From assembly GCF_963677565.1 (NCBI RefSeq), contig NZ_OY781981.1:1116001-1180000 (forward strand): a stretch of 64,000 nt of DNA. Reading direction: 5' to 3'. A program made the translations under genes and the position numbers. Position 1 is the stretch's first letter. Every line of letters begins with the position of its first letter. Positions 44,779 through 54,878 of the stretch are shown here, in pieces. The notes under the pieces are model-generated. The model saw nothing but the letters and a program-made list of their open reading frames with translations, had not been told where the DNA came from and did not search any database. This DNA is from an uncultured Draconibacterium sp. (GTDB taxonomy: Bacteria > Bacteroidota > Bacteroidia > Bacteroidales > Prolixibacteraceae).

Positions 44779-47310
44779 CTATTTTACCAGGTTCTTAAAG
44801 GCTGATCCAAAAATTAAATACCGGGTATTTCCTCCAATAGTTCCTTCGTTTTGTCCCCATAAAAATGGCCAGTCATCATAGTTTTCAAAATGATCAGGTT
44901 GTCTGAACAATAAACCCGGGGCAACATTACCCGGAATAAATGAAAAGTCAGCCCTGTTATTTCCATAAAAGACTTCTTTGGGACGAGCAGCCCCCACTGT
45001 TGCCACTAACGAATAATTGTGATACGGATGACATCCATACAGCCAGTTGGTGGCTTTAAATGCATGTTCAGCATCAATAATTTCAGGAAAATATTTACTG
45101 GCAAAACAAATGGTTGTGCCAAAACTTACCACACTTCCGCTGCCTGCCCAGTTACCCAGTCCAATCGGCACTCCGTAAGGATTATCTTTTTCAAGCTCAT
45201 CGATATATTCTTTGTATTTTTCCATATATGGACGCAACTTTTCTTTGTAAGATTCCTCCATGTGCGGAATAGCATGCAAAGCAGTCAGTATGTTGCGACT
45301 AACATTGCGATCGAGTGAAGGCCATAAAAGTTCCTCGAATTTATCGATATATTGCTGTTCCCCGGTTGAGATGTAGAGTTCAAGATTTGTACCCATATCA
45401 GCAGACTGTCCCCACCATCCACGTTGATCTTCCGGAACTTTGGCAAGTAACTCAGTTGATTCTTTTAGTAGTCTTTTTGATTGTTTCAAAGCCCTTTCAG
45501 AAAGATCATCGTTATATCCTTTTAATGCACGGCTCGCTGCGGCGAACATTGCTGCAGCCCGGAGATCGAGACCGGGATTGCGGCTTGTGAATGCCCACAT
45601 ATCATCTTTAACTCCGCTCGATCGCCCGTCGGGTGCTACTTCGTAAGGGCCGAGTTTTGGATTATAAGGAAGGCCGTCGGTTATTGAGGCTGCATCGCCA
45701 AGGTGATGGTAATTATCCAAAACAGAATTGGAGAGGGTTTGTGCCATGTGGCCGATAATCTCTGCCTGAGCCACCAGATTCATTGTTCCGTGTTCGATAA
45801 ACTGCAATATATCGGGTGTTCCGTCCGGACGATGAAGGTCAACATAGCGTTGCTTCTCATCAATAAATGTCTGGTCGCGAAGAGGTTTAAAATACTCCCA
45901 TGTTTCCACAAAATTCTGCACCACCCCGATATTTGAACCTGTTTCAATGTCAAAGTCTCCCGCATCGAAAAAACCGCCAATGTTGAGACCGGGGATGGTT
46001 TCCAGTGCTTTATATTTGGTATCAGTTGTTGGTCCTTGTCTGTGGAGGTCGAAGTGATCGGTGTTTGGCGGAGCCTGAAGATAACCTTCTTTAAATGGCT
46101 CGCCGTGCCACACCCGATAGGCCTCGTTTACAAACATGTGGTTCATATGAATTGGTATCCACACATCACTGGTGGCATCGGTGATCCAATCGTAAACATT
46201 ATCTGCAATGATGAAGTTATTTGTTTTAAAATCGCCATACTGAATGTAATAGATTCCGGGTGTGTTAACCGAAGAAAAATCGAATTTTACATAGTGGTAT
46301 TTGAAATAGTCGCCCCACGATTCGATCTTGCTGCTAAATACTTCACTTGCATTACCGTCGTCGCCAACTTTGTAAACAGATGCTTTTGCCAGTGGTTTGT
46401 CTTTTTTGTCGAGTTCAATTACTGAAACTTTTTGTTGCGAAGGCAGATATCCCACCTGCGAAAAACCAATATTTGGTTCTCTTACCCAACCGTTTATGGC
46501 ATTTGGTTCAACCGTCCATGTTAAAACTTTACCTGTTTTTCCGGCAGGGAGCAAACTACGAACAACATACCAGCCATTTTGTGCCAGCATACGGCCGTCG
46601 AAAAGCATAATATCGGCATCATCCGATGTAATTTTTACCATACGTTCGGGATCTTCAGGAGCTAGAAGCATTGTCCGGCCGGTTTCGAGTGGAAGCGGAT
46701 CGATAAATTGGTCTGTTCCTCTGTCATCAGACGTTACATATCCTTTAAATTGTTTCGTCTTTTCACTGTTGGGCTTTGTAACCGAACCTCCCGCAACATA
46801 ACGTGAAAAACGATTAATCCGTCCATCCATTAAATAGGTTTTTCCCCAATACTGCGATGGCAGAAACTCGAGATTAAATCCTGCTTTTCCTTCAACTGCT
46901 TCGGGAAGGGGATTGTCGAGGTAAACGGATATTTCAACAGCTTTGCCTTTTGTAGCAACAACTACTCGAGAGTCAAAATCATAATCTTCATATCTTAAGG
47001 TGGCTTCAATGGTATTTAATACGCTGTCTACCGTACGGGTTGGTATTGCAGGAACAAGGTCCCACTGCTCCGGAGTGTTCGATAGTCTCACAGCGCCACC
47101 TTGCGCGGTTCTTATTCCATGGTGAATCAATTCAATACCAGCGTTTTTTTCATCATTAAAACCTCCGGTAAAAAGGTTACTGTACACCAAAACATTAACA
47201 CCTTGAGTTTCGAAATATTCAAGATCATTGAGTACCAGGTTCTGGTTAGGTTCATAACTGCATGCTGCTAAAAGCACCATAATCAGTGATAAAATTGTAA
47301 GTTGTTTCAT
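44779..47310 (-). CDS. Glycoside hydrolase family 9 protein, lipoprotein
   Basis: An 843-residue lipoprotein (lipobox IMVLLAAC, C17). An N-terminal beta-rich domain (about 25-280) of unassigned type is followed by a CelD_N Ig-like domain (about 285-375, NIGFSQVGYLPSQQKVSVIE) and an (alpha/alpha)6 GH9 barrel (about 385-843). The catalytic aspartates lie in GFFDAGDFD and the likely acid glutamate in WGQNEGTIGG near the end. GH9 enzymes cleave beta-1,4-glucans; the exact substrate is open. It ends the GH65-like/GH31/GH9 operon. Confidence 0.85.
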   Translation of the reverse strand: MKQLTILSLIMVLLAACSYEPNQNLVLNDLEYFETQGVNVLVYSNLFTGGFNDEKNAGIELIHHGIRTAQGGAVRLSNTPEQWDLVPAIPTRTVDSVLNTIEATLRYEDYDFDSRVVVATKGKAVEISVYLDNPLPEAVEGKAGFNLEFLPSQYWGKTYLMDGRINRFSRYVAGGSVTKPNSEKTKQFKGYVTSDDRGTDQFIDPLPLETGRTMLLAPEDPERMVKITSDDADIMLFDGRMLAQNGWYVVRSLLPAGKTGKVLTWTVEPNAINGWVREPNIGFSQVGYLPSQQKVSVIELDKKDKPLAKASVYKVGDDGNASEVFSSKIESWGDYFKYHYVKFDFSSVNTPGIYYIQYGDFKTNNFIIADNVYDWITDATSDVWIPIHMNHMFVNEAYRVWHGEPFKEGYLQAPPNTDHFDLHRQGPTTDTKYKALETIPGLNIGGFFDAGDFDIETGSNIGVVQNFVETWEYFKPLRDQTFIDEKQRYVDLHRPDGTPDILQFIEHGTMNLVAQAEIIGHMAQTLSNSVLDNYHHLGDAASITDGLPYNPKLGPYEVAPDGRSSGVKDDMWAFTSRNPGLDLRAAAMFAAASRALKGYNDDLSERALKQSKRLLKESTELLAKVPEDQRGWWGQSADMGTNLELYISTGEQQYIDKFEELLWPSLDRNVSRNILTALHAIPHMEESYKEKLRPYMEKYKEYIDELEKDNPYGVPIGLGNWAGSGSVVSFGTTICFASKYFPEIIDAEHAFKATNWLYGCHPYHNYSLVATVGAARPKEVFYGNNRADFSFIPGNVAPGLLFRQPDHFENYDDWPFLWGQNEGTIGGNTRYLIFGSAFKNLVK

Positions 47311-47349
47311 ATTTAATTACTATTAGGTTGTGGTTTGAATTTGTATGTA

Positions 47350-49455
47350 TTACTGCCAGTTCTCCTTTTTTTCAAGGTCTTTCATTGTATATTTTTCTGA
47401 AGTTACTTCAACCGATTCCTCAAAGAGTTTATTCAGGTCGGGTAAATTCAGTGTGCTTCCTTTTCGCATGAACAATGGAATTTGATGAAGTAAGGCATCA
47501 ACATTTATGGTTTGCCCGCCATTATATTCTTTCCTGGTCCAAACATTTATCCATGTTTCTCCGGCAGGCAAATAAACCTGTTGATTGGTTTTTTCTTTTT
47601 CCCAGATAACTGAAACAAGCAAGTCGTTTCCAAACTTGTAGGTTTCCCAGTTTTCCCAGCTTTCTTTTTGATCGGGATATTCCAAAAAAAGTGGGCGTAA
47701 AACAGGCATTCCGGTTTTGCAGGCAACATCACTCATTTCGGAAATATAGTCAACCAAATTCATGCGCAATTTTGTGTACAAGCGCCATATTGCCAATAAT
47801 TCCGTATCAAAAGAAGGTTGGTAATCCATTCCCCAAAAACCAAAATTATTGGTTGGTCCTACTTCCATAATTGGCGAAAAACAGGAGAAAGCAATCCATC
47901 GCATTGTTGTTTCACGATCGATGTTTTTGGGGTAACCTCCTGTATCCGATGACCAAAACGGATAACCCATAACAGCACACCTTTGTGCACCTATCAACAC
48001 AGAACGCAAACCCTCGGGCGGATTTCCGGTATCACCGGCCCACATAGCACCGTAGCGCGAACTTCCTGTGTACATTGCCCGCGGAAACAAAACAAAATCG
48101 TTATCATGAACAGGTTTTACGGCATCGTAAGTAGCTTTAATATACTGTCTTGGGTAATCGTTGTAGTTTTCACGATAAGATATTCCCGAACTTGTAAGTA
48201 GATGCAACGAGTCGCATAAAATTTCTCCATCAGCCCGATCGAGTTTAAAACCTTTTACACCCATTTTTGCAATTTTTGCCACATATTCTCCCCACCAGTT
48301 GCAGGCTTCAGTGTTGGTGTAATCCATTAAAACCATATTGTCGTTGCGAGGTCCTTTGGTTTCAAGGTTATATCCTTTTTCCAATGCTTCAGTTGCCATG
48401 TCTCCCATAACCCACGGGGCAATCCAAATCATCAATTCCATGTCCTTTTTATTCAGCCACGAAATCATTTCTTCAAATTGCGGTAAACGTTGATAATCGA
48501 CTTCAAAATCATCGTATCCCATCGAACCAATTGCCCACGGCCGATCAATCCAATATGCAGTACATGGAATGTCATAGGCTTCCATCATCAAAACATCTTC
48601 TACAATATCAGAATTGAAAGGTGCGTTTACTTCAGAACCATCGAAATATGTTTTCTGATGAAAATGATCGTCGCGCCAACGCCATGGACCCAGGGCCCAT
48701 TTTGGCAGTTTCACAGGAGGTCCGGTTCTCAGTGTATGTCGCTGCACAATTCCTGCAGGGCCTTCATCCATCATTATCGAGAATTTGAATTCGGTTCCTT
48801 CGAAGGCAATCTGAACCAAATCAGACTTTTCTTTACAAAAATCGATAACGCCCGGCCATGTTCCGTGAACAAAAAAACCATAATTCTCTGATGAGATATA
48901 AAACGGAGAATAGGCCGAAACGGTTGGTTTCAATTTTACATCCACTTTCTCTCCCCTAAGGTTTAATGCAGTGCTAATTCCTTCCTTCCACGATTCGCTC
49001 TGATCGCCGTCCACAACTCTTTCAAATACACCGGTATAATATTCATCATTCGATGCAGCAAGGTTGATTAACCATTTTGAAGGCACTATTTCAGCGGCTT
49101 CCAAACGAAAAGTAATATCCAGGTCTGTCATATTTTTTTGTACCTGCATGATTACTTTCTGGCCATTATTACCCCATGAATAAACTGTCTCATTTTCGGT
49201 ATTCAGAACAGCTTCAGGCTGGCCTTTTAACCAGGTAATTTTATCGCCAAAAGCATATCCGATAGCTCCTTCGGTTTCATCTGCTGAAAAAGTGATTTCC
49301 TTACCGTATGGATTTAGTAATGATACTTCAGTAAAAGAATCATCACCGGAATTCAATACTTGTAATGTTTTTTCTGACTGGCATCCTGTACCCAGGAGTA
49401 TAGCAGCAAAGACAGTTAGCAGTAACTTTATTTTACACAAATTTCTTGATTTCAT
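47350..49455 (-). CDS. Glycoside hydrolase family 31 protein, lipoprotein
   Basis: A 701-residue lipoprotein (lipobox LLGTGC, about C25). A N-terminal beta-sandwich precedes the TIM barrel, with WALGPWRWRD near its start. The nucleophile aspartate is in GFKLDRADGE and the acid/base aspartate in WAGDTGNPPEGL; a C-terminal beta domain follows (LPAGETWINVWTRKEYNGG). GH31 includes alpha-glucosidases, alpha-xylosidases and alpha-galactosidases. The KLDRADGE motif differs from the KTDFGE of many alpha-xylosidases, so the specificity is not called. It lies 39 bp upstream of the GH9 gene. Confidence 0.88.
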   Translation of the reverse strand: MKSRNLCKIKLLLTVFAAILLGTGCQSEKTLQVLNSGDDSFTEVSLLNPYGKEITFSADETEGAIGYAFGDKITWLKGQPEAVLNTENETVYSWGNNGQKVIMQVQKNMTDLDITFRLEAAEIVPSKWLINLAASNDEYYTGVFERVVDGDQSESWKEGISTALNLRGEKVDVKLKPTVSAYSPFYISSENYGFFVHGTWPGVIDFCKEKSDLVQIAFEGTEFKFSIMMDEGPAGIVQRHTLRTGPPVKLPKWALGPWRWRDDHFHQKTYFDGSEVNAPFNSDIVEDVLMMEAYDIPCTAYWIDRPWAIGSMGYDDFEVDYQRLPQFEEMISWLNKKDMELMIWIAPWVMGDMATEALEKGYNLETKGPRNDNMVLMDYTNTEACNWWGEYVAKIAKMGVKGFKLDRADGEILCDSLHLLTSSGISYRENYNDYPRQYIKATYDAVKPVHDNDFVLFPRAMYTGSSRYGAMWAGDTGNPPEGLRSVLIGAQRCAVMGYPFWSSDTGGYPKNIDRETTMRWIAFSCFSPIMEVGPTNNFGFWGMDYQPSFDTELLAIWRLYTKLRMNLVDYISEMSDVACKTGMPVLRPLFLEYPDQKESWENWETYKFGNDLLVSVIWEKEKTNQQVYLPAGETWINVWTRKEYNGGQTINVDALLHQIPLFMRKGSTLNLPDLNKLFEESVEVTSEKYTMKDLEKKENWQ

Positions 49456-49506
49456 TTTAGTTGATTTAGCTTTATTTTTTTAGTTAATGAACGGTGGAAT
49501 ATCAAA

Positions 49507-51645
49507 TCAGGGCAAAGGTTCTAGTCCTTCCCATTTTACTTTCCATGTTCCATTTTTCGGAAATCCTGGTAAATCGGTTTCGCAACCTTCGTAGCCGGCA
49601 CACATCATGGCAACAGCGGTAAGCAGTGCTCCATTTCCCGGCAGGTACAACTTTAGCCTGTCATTCTGATAATTATGACCGTTGGGTAAATAAGTATTCG
49701 TTTCCACCTCCTTAAAAAGTGCTTCCAGAGCTTTTTCGGGTAATCCGAGCCTGGTTGCAGTCATGGCTGTCATTGGGAAATCCCAGCCCCAGGTCTCTTC
49801 CCAATGCCAGTTTTTCCAAACATAATCGAAGGTATTTTTCATGGTTTCAAAATCAGCCATTGTGCTGGAAGGTAACATCCCGTATGTGCCAATCGCCATC
49901 GGATGATCGCTCATGTAGCGCGGATTTGTATACGAATCAGGAGCACTTTCGGCACCAAGGTAAATTCCATCTTGTACAGCCAAAGGTGAAAGTTTCCGGA
50001 TAACATCATCCCATTTCTTTTTTTGATCAAGCCCTAAATTTTCTCGCCATTGCTGTGCTGCAATTAATCCCTGTTTCCAATATGCAAGTTCAAATGGAGG
50101 ATTAATAGTAGTTGAAGCCGGGAATCGTTCTTGTGCCGGTATTAAATTGGGGCCTAAAACATAATGGTCATTTTCTGAGTTGTAATGTGCATAAGAAGCC
50201 ATAAAATCGGCTGTTTCGAAAATGATATCTGCGAATTTCTTCAGGAATTCATTGTTTGGAGAAGCTTGATAACACAGGTTTGCCAGGTAAATAATGTGCG
50301 GTTGTTGCCAGATGAGGAAAGAACCAACATCCGAAGGACTGTCGATACCTGACGGGCTGGTCATTTTCGGCCAGCGCACACCGTCGAATCCTTGTGTTCG
50401 GGCAGTTTCTTTTGCCTTGTCTGCAATTTGAATATAATAATCCAGGCTTTTTTTCAGGATATCAGTCCTGTTCCAAAGAGCAAAATGTACTCCATGCCAC
50501 CAATGCATTTCAAGATGAAATTTCCCGTGCCAGCTGTTGTATGTTAATCCCGTTTCCTGAGGCGGGTAATTCCCTGCACAGTTTACTTTAGTAAGATATT
50601 GCGACAACACTACTCGTCGTTCCAATTCAAAAGCCCGTGGATCGGTACTACCCGAAAAGTCGACAGCTCCTCCGCTTTGCCAGAATTTTTTCCATTCGGT
50701 TTTACTGTTTTCGGCTGTTTCCTTAAAACCGGGCAGATTTTCTGTTTCCTCAGTTGAAGAAAAACAGCAGCTAAACGAAAACTGTGATTCTGCCGATTTC
50801 GGTTCGAGGTAGAAAAAATGCTTCTCTTTCTCTGTAATTTTGGCTGTATTACTCCATGTAAGGAAAACCTTGTATGATGTATCGTCGATTTTCCGGTTAA
50901 TGGTAGCTGATCCCTTGGCGGTGTTTAAATCCGAACGGTGTTTATCGGGCTGGTTCCAGTCGCAGCCTGAATCGGAATGTCCGCCGCTTGGATAAGGAAA
51001 ATGCAATTTTATGCGAAGTTGCCCGCTTTTCAACAAAGGAGATTTTATCTGCGAAGATATCAGATCCATGTCCTGATGTGAATAGGTAGTTACTTCAACT
51101 TTTTGGCCATCAATTTCAAATGAACTGCGTATTTCTCCGGTCCACGGATCCAGTGTTTGATTTATTGAAGTTATCTCATTAGCCTTAACCAAAGAACCAT
51201 CGGCGTGGAAGAAATCCATTCCCACAATACCGAGATGCAATCGATGTGGATTCTGACGGAAATAGTTAACGGCTTCTCTGTTTCGTTGAGGAAAATGTTT
51301 CTGAACTGCATAAGGGACTTTTCGTTCATAAAAGTCAAAATCCACCAACGTTTCGTCATAGTAGTATCCTGCTGTGTCAGGATAACTGTGCCATCCCCAT
51401 TCGGACTGCGTACCAAGTGGAATCCCTTTTTCATAATTCATCGGAAAAGACTGAAGTCCAGTAAAATCCACGGTGTAGGCAAAGCGGCCATTTCCTACAC
51501 TAAGGGGAGATAATAAATCAACGGAATCGATTTCTACGGTATGTCGACGAACCAGTTTTTCCCGATCTATTTTATTTTCCAGCCCTAATGATGCATAGCT
51601 AAAAAGTATAAGTAATCCTGCTATGAATATATTCATTCTGATCAT
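49507..51645 (-). CDS. Six-hairpin glycosidase, GH65/GH95-like
   Basis: A 712-residue exported protein (signal peptide about 1-21). An N-terminal beta-supersandwich (about 30-320, LLSPLSVGNGRFAYTVDFTG) is followed by an (alpha/alpha)6 barrel (about 335-660) with YNSWHGKFHLEMHWWHGVHF, ENDHYVLGPNLIPAQE and NGHNYQNDRLKLYLPGNGA. This layout belongs to the GH65/GH94/GH95 superfamily. I cannot assign the family or the catalytic acid with certainty. It is the first gene of the three-gene glycosidase operon, 51 bp before GH31. Confidence 0.65.
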   Translation of the reverse strand: MIRMNIFIAGLLILFSYASLGLENKIDREKLVRRHTVEIDSVDLLSPLSVGNGRFAYTVDFTGLQSFPMNYEKGIPLGTQSEWGWHSYPDTAGYYYDETLVDFDFYERKVPYAVQKHFPQRNREAVNYFRQNPHRLHLGIVGMDFFHADGSLVKANEITSINQTLDPWTGEIRSSFEIDGQKVEVTTYSHQDMDLISSQIKSPLLKSGQLRIKLHFPYPSGGHSDSGCDWNQPDKHRSDLNTAKGSATINRKIDDTSYKVFLTWSNTAKITEKEKHFFYLEPKSAESQFSFSCCFSSTEETENLPGFKETAENSKTEWKKFWQSGGAVDFSGSTDPRAFELERRVVLSQYLTKVNCAGNYPPQETGLTYNSWHGKFHLEMHWWHGVHFALWNRTDILKKSLDYYIQIADKAKETARTQGFDGVRWPKMTSPSGIDSPSDVGSFLIWQQPHIIYLANLCYQASPNNEFLKKFADIIFETADFMASYAHYNSENDHYVLGPNLIPAQERFPASTTINPPFELAYWKQGLIAAQQWRENLGLDQKKKWDDVIRKLSPLAVQDGIYLGAESAPDSYTNPRYMSDHPMAIGTYGMLPSSTMADFETMKNTFDYVWKNWHWEETWGWDFPMTAMTATRLGLPEKALEALFKEVETNTYLPNGHNYQNDRLKLYLPGNGALLTAVAMMCAGYEGCETDLPGFPKNGTWKVKWEGLEPLP

Positions 51646-52135
51646 TTATTCAACTTGTGCAGCAGATGGATATCCGGAAAACTATAATCTAAATATTGAT
51701 TAATGAGATTGACTCACTTTTTATTGGATCTGGTAGCTTTGAAAACCTTATGGTCAGCAATATATTCATATCAATAAAATTAATTGATAGAACAAAGGAT
51801 CACTGAATTTTAACAACGATTCAATATTAGTATCCTAATAAGGCTTTGTTGAATTCTGCCCAGGTTCAATAAATTATAGTCAGATAGGTAAAAATAGGTT
51901 CAACAAATATTATAATTAATTACAACATTTCCAATTTATTATACTATTTGAATGCTTTGACACCACAATTTTTGCTTACATTTTAGACGCAAAATCCACT
52001 TACAAATCCACTTGCGATTAGGAGTTTAGCTATGTAAAAGAATGAATATTGATAAATTACTCTCTCCTTTCTTTTGAATACCAAATTGATTGGAGGAAAC
52101 AGGAAGATATAATTTAATTAATTATGTGAAGCCGA
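51646..52135. other. 490-bp AT-rich gap, no gene seen
   Basis: The gap separates the glycosidase operon promoter side from the end of the first beta-propeller gene. I saw no open frame of interest, no RNA gene and no consensus TAnnTTTG promoter for the minus-strand operon. It probably holds that promoter in a form I do not recognise. Confidence 0.5.
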
Positions 52136-54805
52136 TCAATTCTTACCCGAGTAATTAAGTACCGGCCATTGCCATCTTTTTAAAACAACTCCCGTTTTTG
52201 TTTCAGAAATGCTAGCATTCGTTAACGTAACCTCATATTCTCCTTCATTTGCCCTGAAAGTAGGCCAGTATATTTTTGCAATTCCCTGTTTTTGAGGTAA
52301 GGTTTTTTCAAAAACCAATTCTCCCGTTTTGTCTCTAATCTCAATTTTGGTTTCTCCTTTTAAAGCTTCTCCTATCAGGTACCAAATTTCCAATCCATTG
52401 GGTTCGTTGGGAGAGTTTAGATGATTACTCCCGGTCATTTGATAATTTCCCCAGGTTGCCTGCTCCGAGAAGTTCATTTGAGGTTTTGGTTCAATATCGA
52501 ATAAATGCAGTTCTTTCTTTTCAGCCTCTGGTGTAAGTTGTTGCAACGGACTGATATCAGTTATCCAGGCAGCACGGCCATAAGTTCCCACAATTAAGTC
52601 GTTTTCTCTTGAGTGGATCAACATGTCTTTTACAACAACATTAGGCATATTTGCATTAAATGCCGTCCAGTTTTCGCCTTTGTCGGTCGACACGTAGACA
52701 CCCAAATCATTGCCGGCAAATAGAAGAGCCGGATTTTTCTTGTCTTCGAGAACAACATTTACCGGAGAATTGGGTAGCCCATTTGTTATCTTCTTCCACG
52801 ATTTTCCATAATCGTGTGTCACATAAATGTGTGCATCAAAAATATCATCGGTAAATCCACATTTCGATATGAAAGCAGTTGCCGCATCGTAGTTTGATGG
52901 AAATACCTTGCTTACCCACATTTTGGCCGGTGCTCCTGCTTTTGCAAGGTTTGTTGTCAGGTCTGTCCAGGTGTGCCCAAAATCGGTAGTTAACTGAACA
53001 TGCCCGTCGTCGGTCCCCACCCAAATTACACCTGCTTTTACAGGAGATTCATCCAGTGTGGTAATGGTGCAGTATTGAATATGTCCTTTTCCGTGAATTT
53101 TTTCCGGATCATTGTCAGTCAGGTCCGGACTGATCTCTTCCCAGTTTTCTCCACGGTTTAATGATCGGAGGACTTTTTGTGCTCCGGTATAAATAATCGC
53201 GCTGTTGTGTGGCGAAATTGCTAGCGGAGTAGTCCATGTATAACGATATCGTTTGTCTTCTTTAGCCTGTGGAAGGATGGAAATTCTTTCGCCTTTTTGC
53301 TGATCAATTTTTATATGAGAGCCAAATTGTGTTGTGGCATAAATCGTTTTGTTGTCTTCCGGATCTACTTTCGAGTACATTCCATCCCACATGCCGGTAA
53401 TAACCCAGTCGGCAGGTGTAATTTGTCCCGACCAGCCATTTGATGGCGCTTTCCATGTTTCATGATCTTGCAAACCAATATAAATGTTATAAGGCGTTTC
53501 ATTATCTGCCTCAACAGTATAAATTTCGCCAAGTGGCAGATGATAGTAATGATTCATTGTTTTGCCACCATCGAATGTAGAATAAATACCACCGTCAGAG
53601 CCAAGCATCATATGGCGTGGATCTTTTGGATCGATCCAGAAAATACGGTTATCTCCAAAGTTGGTTTTAAATCGGTTTTGTTCACGATATTCAGGCCAGG
53701 TTTTCCCTCCGTCGAGCGTATAAAACATATTTACACCAATGATATAAATTTTGTCAGGATCAACCGGATCGATTGTTATTCGGTTAAAACTGTAGGCTGC
53801 TTTTCCGCTAACATCGTTTGTTTCCGGATCGTTTATCCGTTTCCAGTTTTCTCCGGCATCTTTTGTGATGTACACTTCTCCGCCAATCAGATTGTCGAAC
53901 GAGTGGTCGGTGTATTCGTCAAACTCAGTTACTGCGTCAGGATCTGTTCCCGGTTTTAGGTTTAGGTTCTGAATAACAGCCACAACGATATTTGGATTGG
54001 TGCGATGAATATCAAGTCCAATCCGTCCGAGTGGACCATTTGGCAGTCCACCTTCAAGAATCTTCCAGTTTTCTCCGCCGTCGGTTGATTTATAAATTCT
54101 GCTTTTTTCACCGCCGGGCTCGAATGTCCATGCTGTACGCGTTTTCTCGTATGTGGCAGCATATAATATTTCAGGATTTGAAGGGTTGATAACCAGATCA
54201 GTAACACCGGTTTCGTCGTCAACATATAAAACCTTTTTCCAGCTTTTTCCTCCGTTTGTGGTTTTAAAAACTCCTCTTTCTTCGTTTTTCGAAAACAGGT
54301 GCCCCATCGATGCCACCCAAACAACATCGGGATTTTGGGGATGAATAACCACTTTTGCAATGTGGTGCGAATCATGCAATCCAATATTTTCCCAGGTTTC
54401 TCCGGCATCCGTCGATTTCCAGATTCCGTTTCCGTAATAGGATGAGCGGGCATTAAAAGCTTCGCCGGTTCCTGCCCAAATAACTTCGGGGTTGGAAGGA
54501 GCCACCGCAAAGTCGCCAATTGAAGAGGTACCGAAACTGTTCGAAATACATTCGAAAGTTGTTCCGTTGTTTACGGTTTTCCAGATTCCCCCACTTCGTG
54601 GCCCAACGTACCAGGTGTATTTGTGTTTCTCGCCCGGATTTTCAGGAACGGCCAGTGAACCCACCCAGGCGCTTATTCGATAGGCTCCAAGATTTCGATA
54701 TTCAAAAGCTTCATATTTTTTAGAAAAGTTATCCTGAGCGGAAAGATTAAAAATGACAGTAGTAAACAGGAAAATAGCAACAACTATTCCGGAGAAATTC
54801 TTCAT
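52136..54805 (-). CDS. VPS10/BNR-repeat beta-propeller protein, exported
   Basis: An 889-residue exported protein (signal peptide 1-23) made of many BNR/sortilin-type blades with S-x-D-x-G-x-x-W motifs (KTVNNGTTFECI, KSTDAGETWENI, KTTNGGKSWKKV, KSTDGGENWKIL, VSTDKGENWTAF). A C-terminal beta-sandwich (about 770-889) resembles an Ig-like domain. Such proteins are sold in databases as glycosyl hydrolase BNR or sortilin-like proteins, but the role is unknown. The neighbour upstream (54879-57248) is a paralogue, 73 bp away. Confidence 0.75.
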   Translation of the reverse strand: MKNFSGIVVAIFLFTTVIFNLSAQDNFSKKYEAFEYRNLGAYRISAWVGSLAVPENPGEKHKYTWYVGPRSGGIWKTVNNGTTFECISNSFGTSSIGDFAVAPSNPEVIWAGTGEAFNARSSYYGNGIWKSTDAGETWENIGLHDSHHIAKVVIHPQNPDVVWVASMGHLFSKNEERGVFKTTNGGKSWKKVLYVDDETGVTDLVINPSNPEILYAATYEKTRTAWTFEPGGEKSRIYKSTDGGENWKILEGGLPNGPLGRIGLDIHRTNPNIVVAVIQNLNLKPGTDPDAVTEFDEYTDHSFDNLIGGEVYITKDAGENWKRINDPETNDVSGKAAYSFNRITIDPVDPDKIYIIGVNMFYTLDGGKTWPEYREQNRFKTNFGDNRIFWIDPKDPRHMMLGSDGGIYSTFDGGKTMNHYYHLPLGEIYTVEADNETPYNIYIGLQDHETWKAPSNGWSGQITPADWVITGMWDGMYSKVDPEDNKTIYATTQFGSHIKIDQQKGERISILPQAKEDKRYRYTWTTPLAISPHNSAIIYTGAQKVLRSLNRGENWEEISPDLTDNDPEKIHGKGHIQYCTITTLDESPVKAGVIWVGTDDGHVQLTTDFGHTWTDLTTNLAKAGAPAKMWVSKVFPSNYDAATAFISKCGFTDDIFDAHIYVTHDYGKSWKKITNGLPNSPVNVVLEDKKNPALLFAGNDLGVYVSTDKGENWTAFNANMPNVVVKDMLIHSRENDLIVGTYGRAAWITDISPLQQLTPEAEKKELHLFDIEPKPQMNFSEQATWGNYQMTGSNHLNSPNEPNGLEIWYLIGEALKGETKIEIRDKTGELVFEKTLPQKQGIAKIYWPTFRANEGEYEVTLTNASISETKTGVVLKRWQWPVLNYSGKN

Positions 54806-54878
54806 GATAGAATATTTATAAAGTAAAGGGAAGGTCGTTTTTATACAAACGACCCTTAATGTTATGTATCAATGCATT

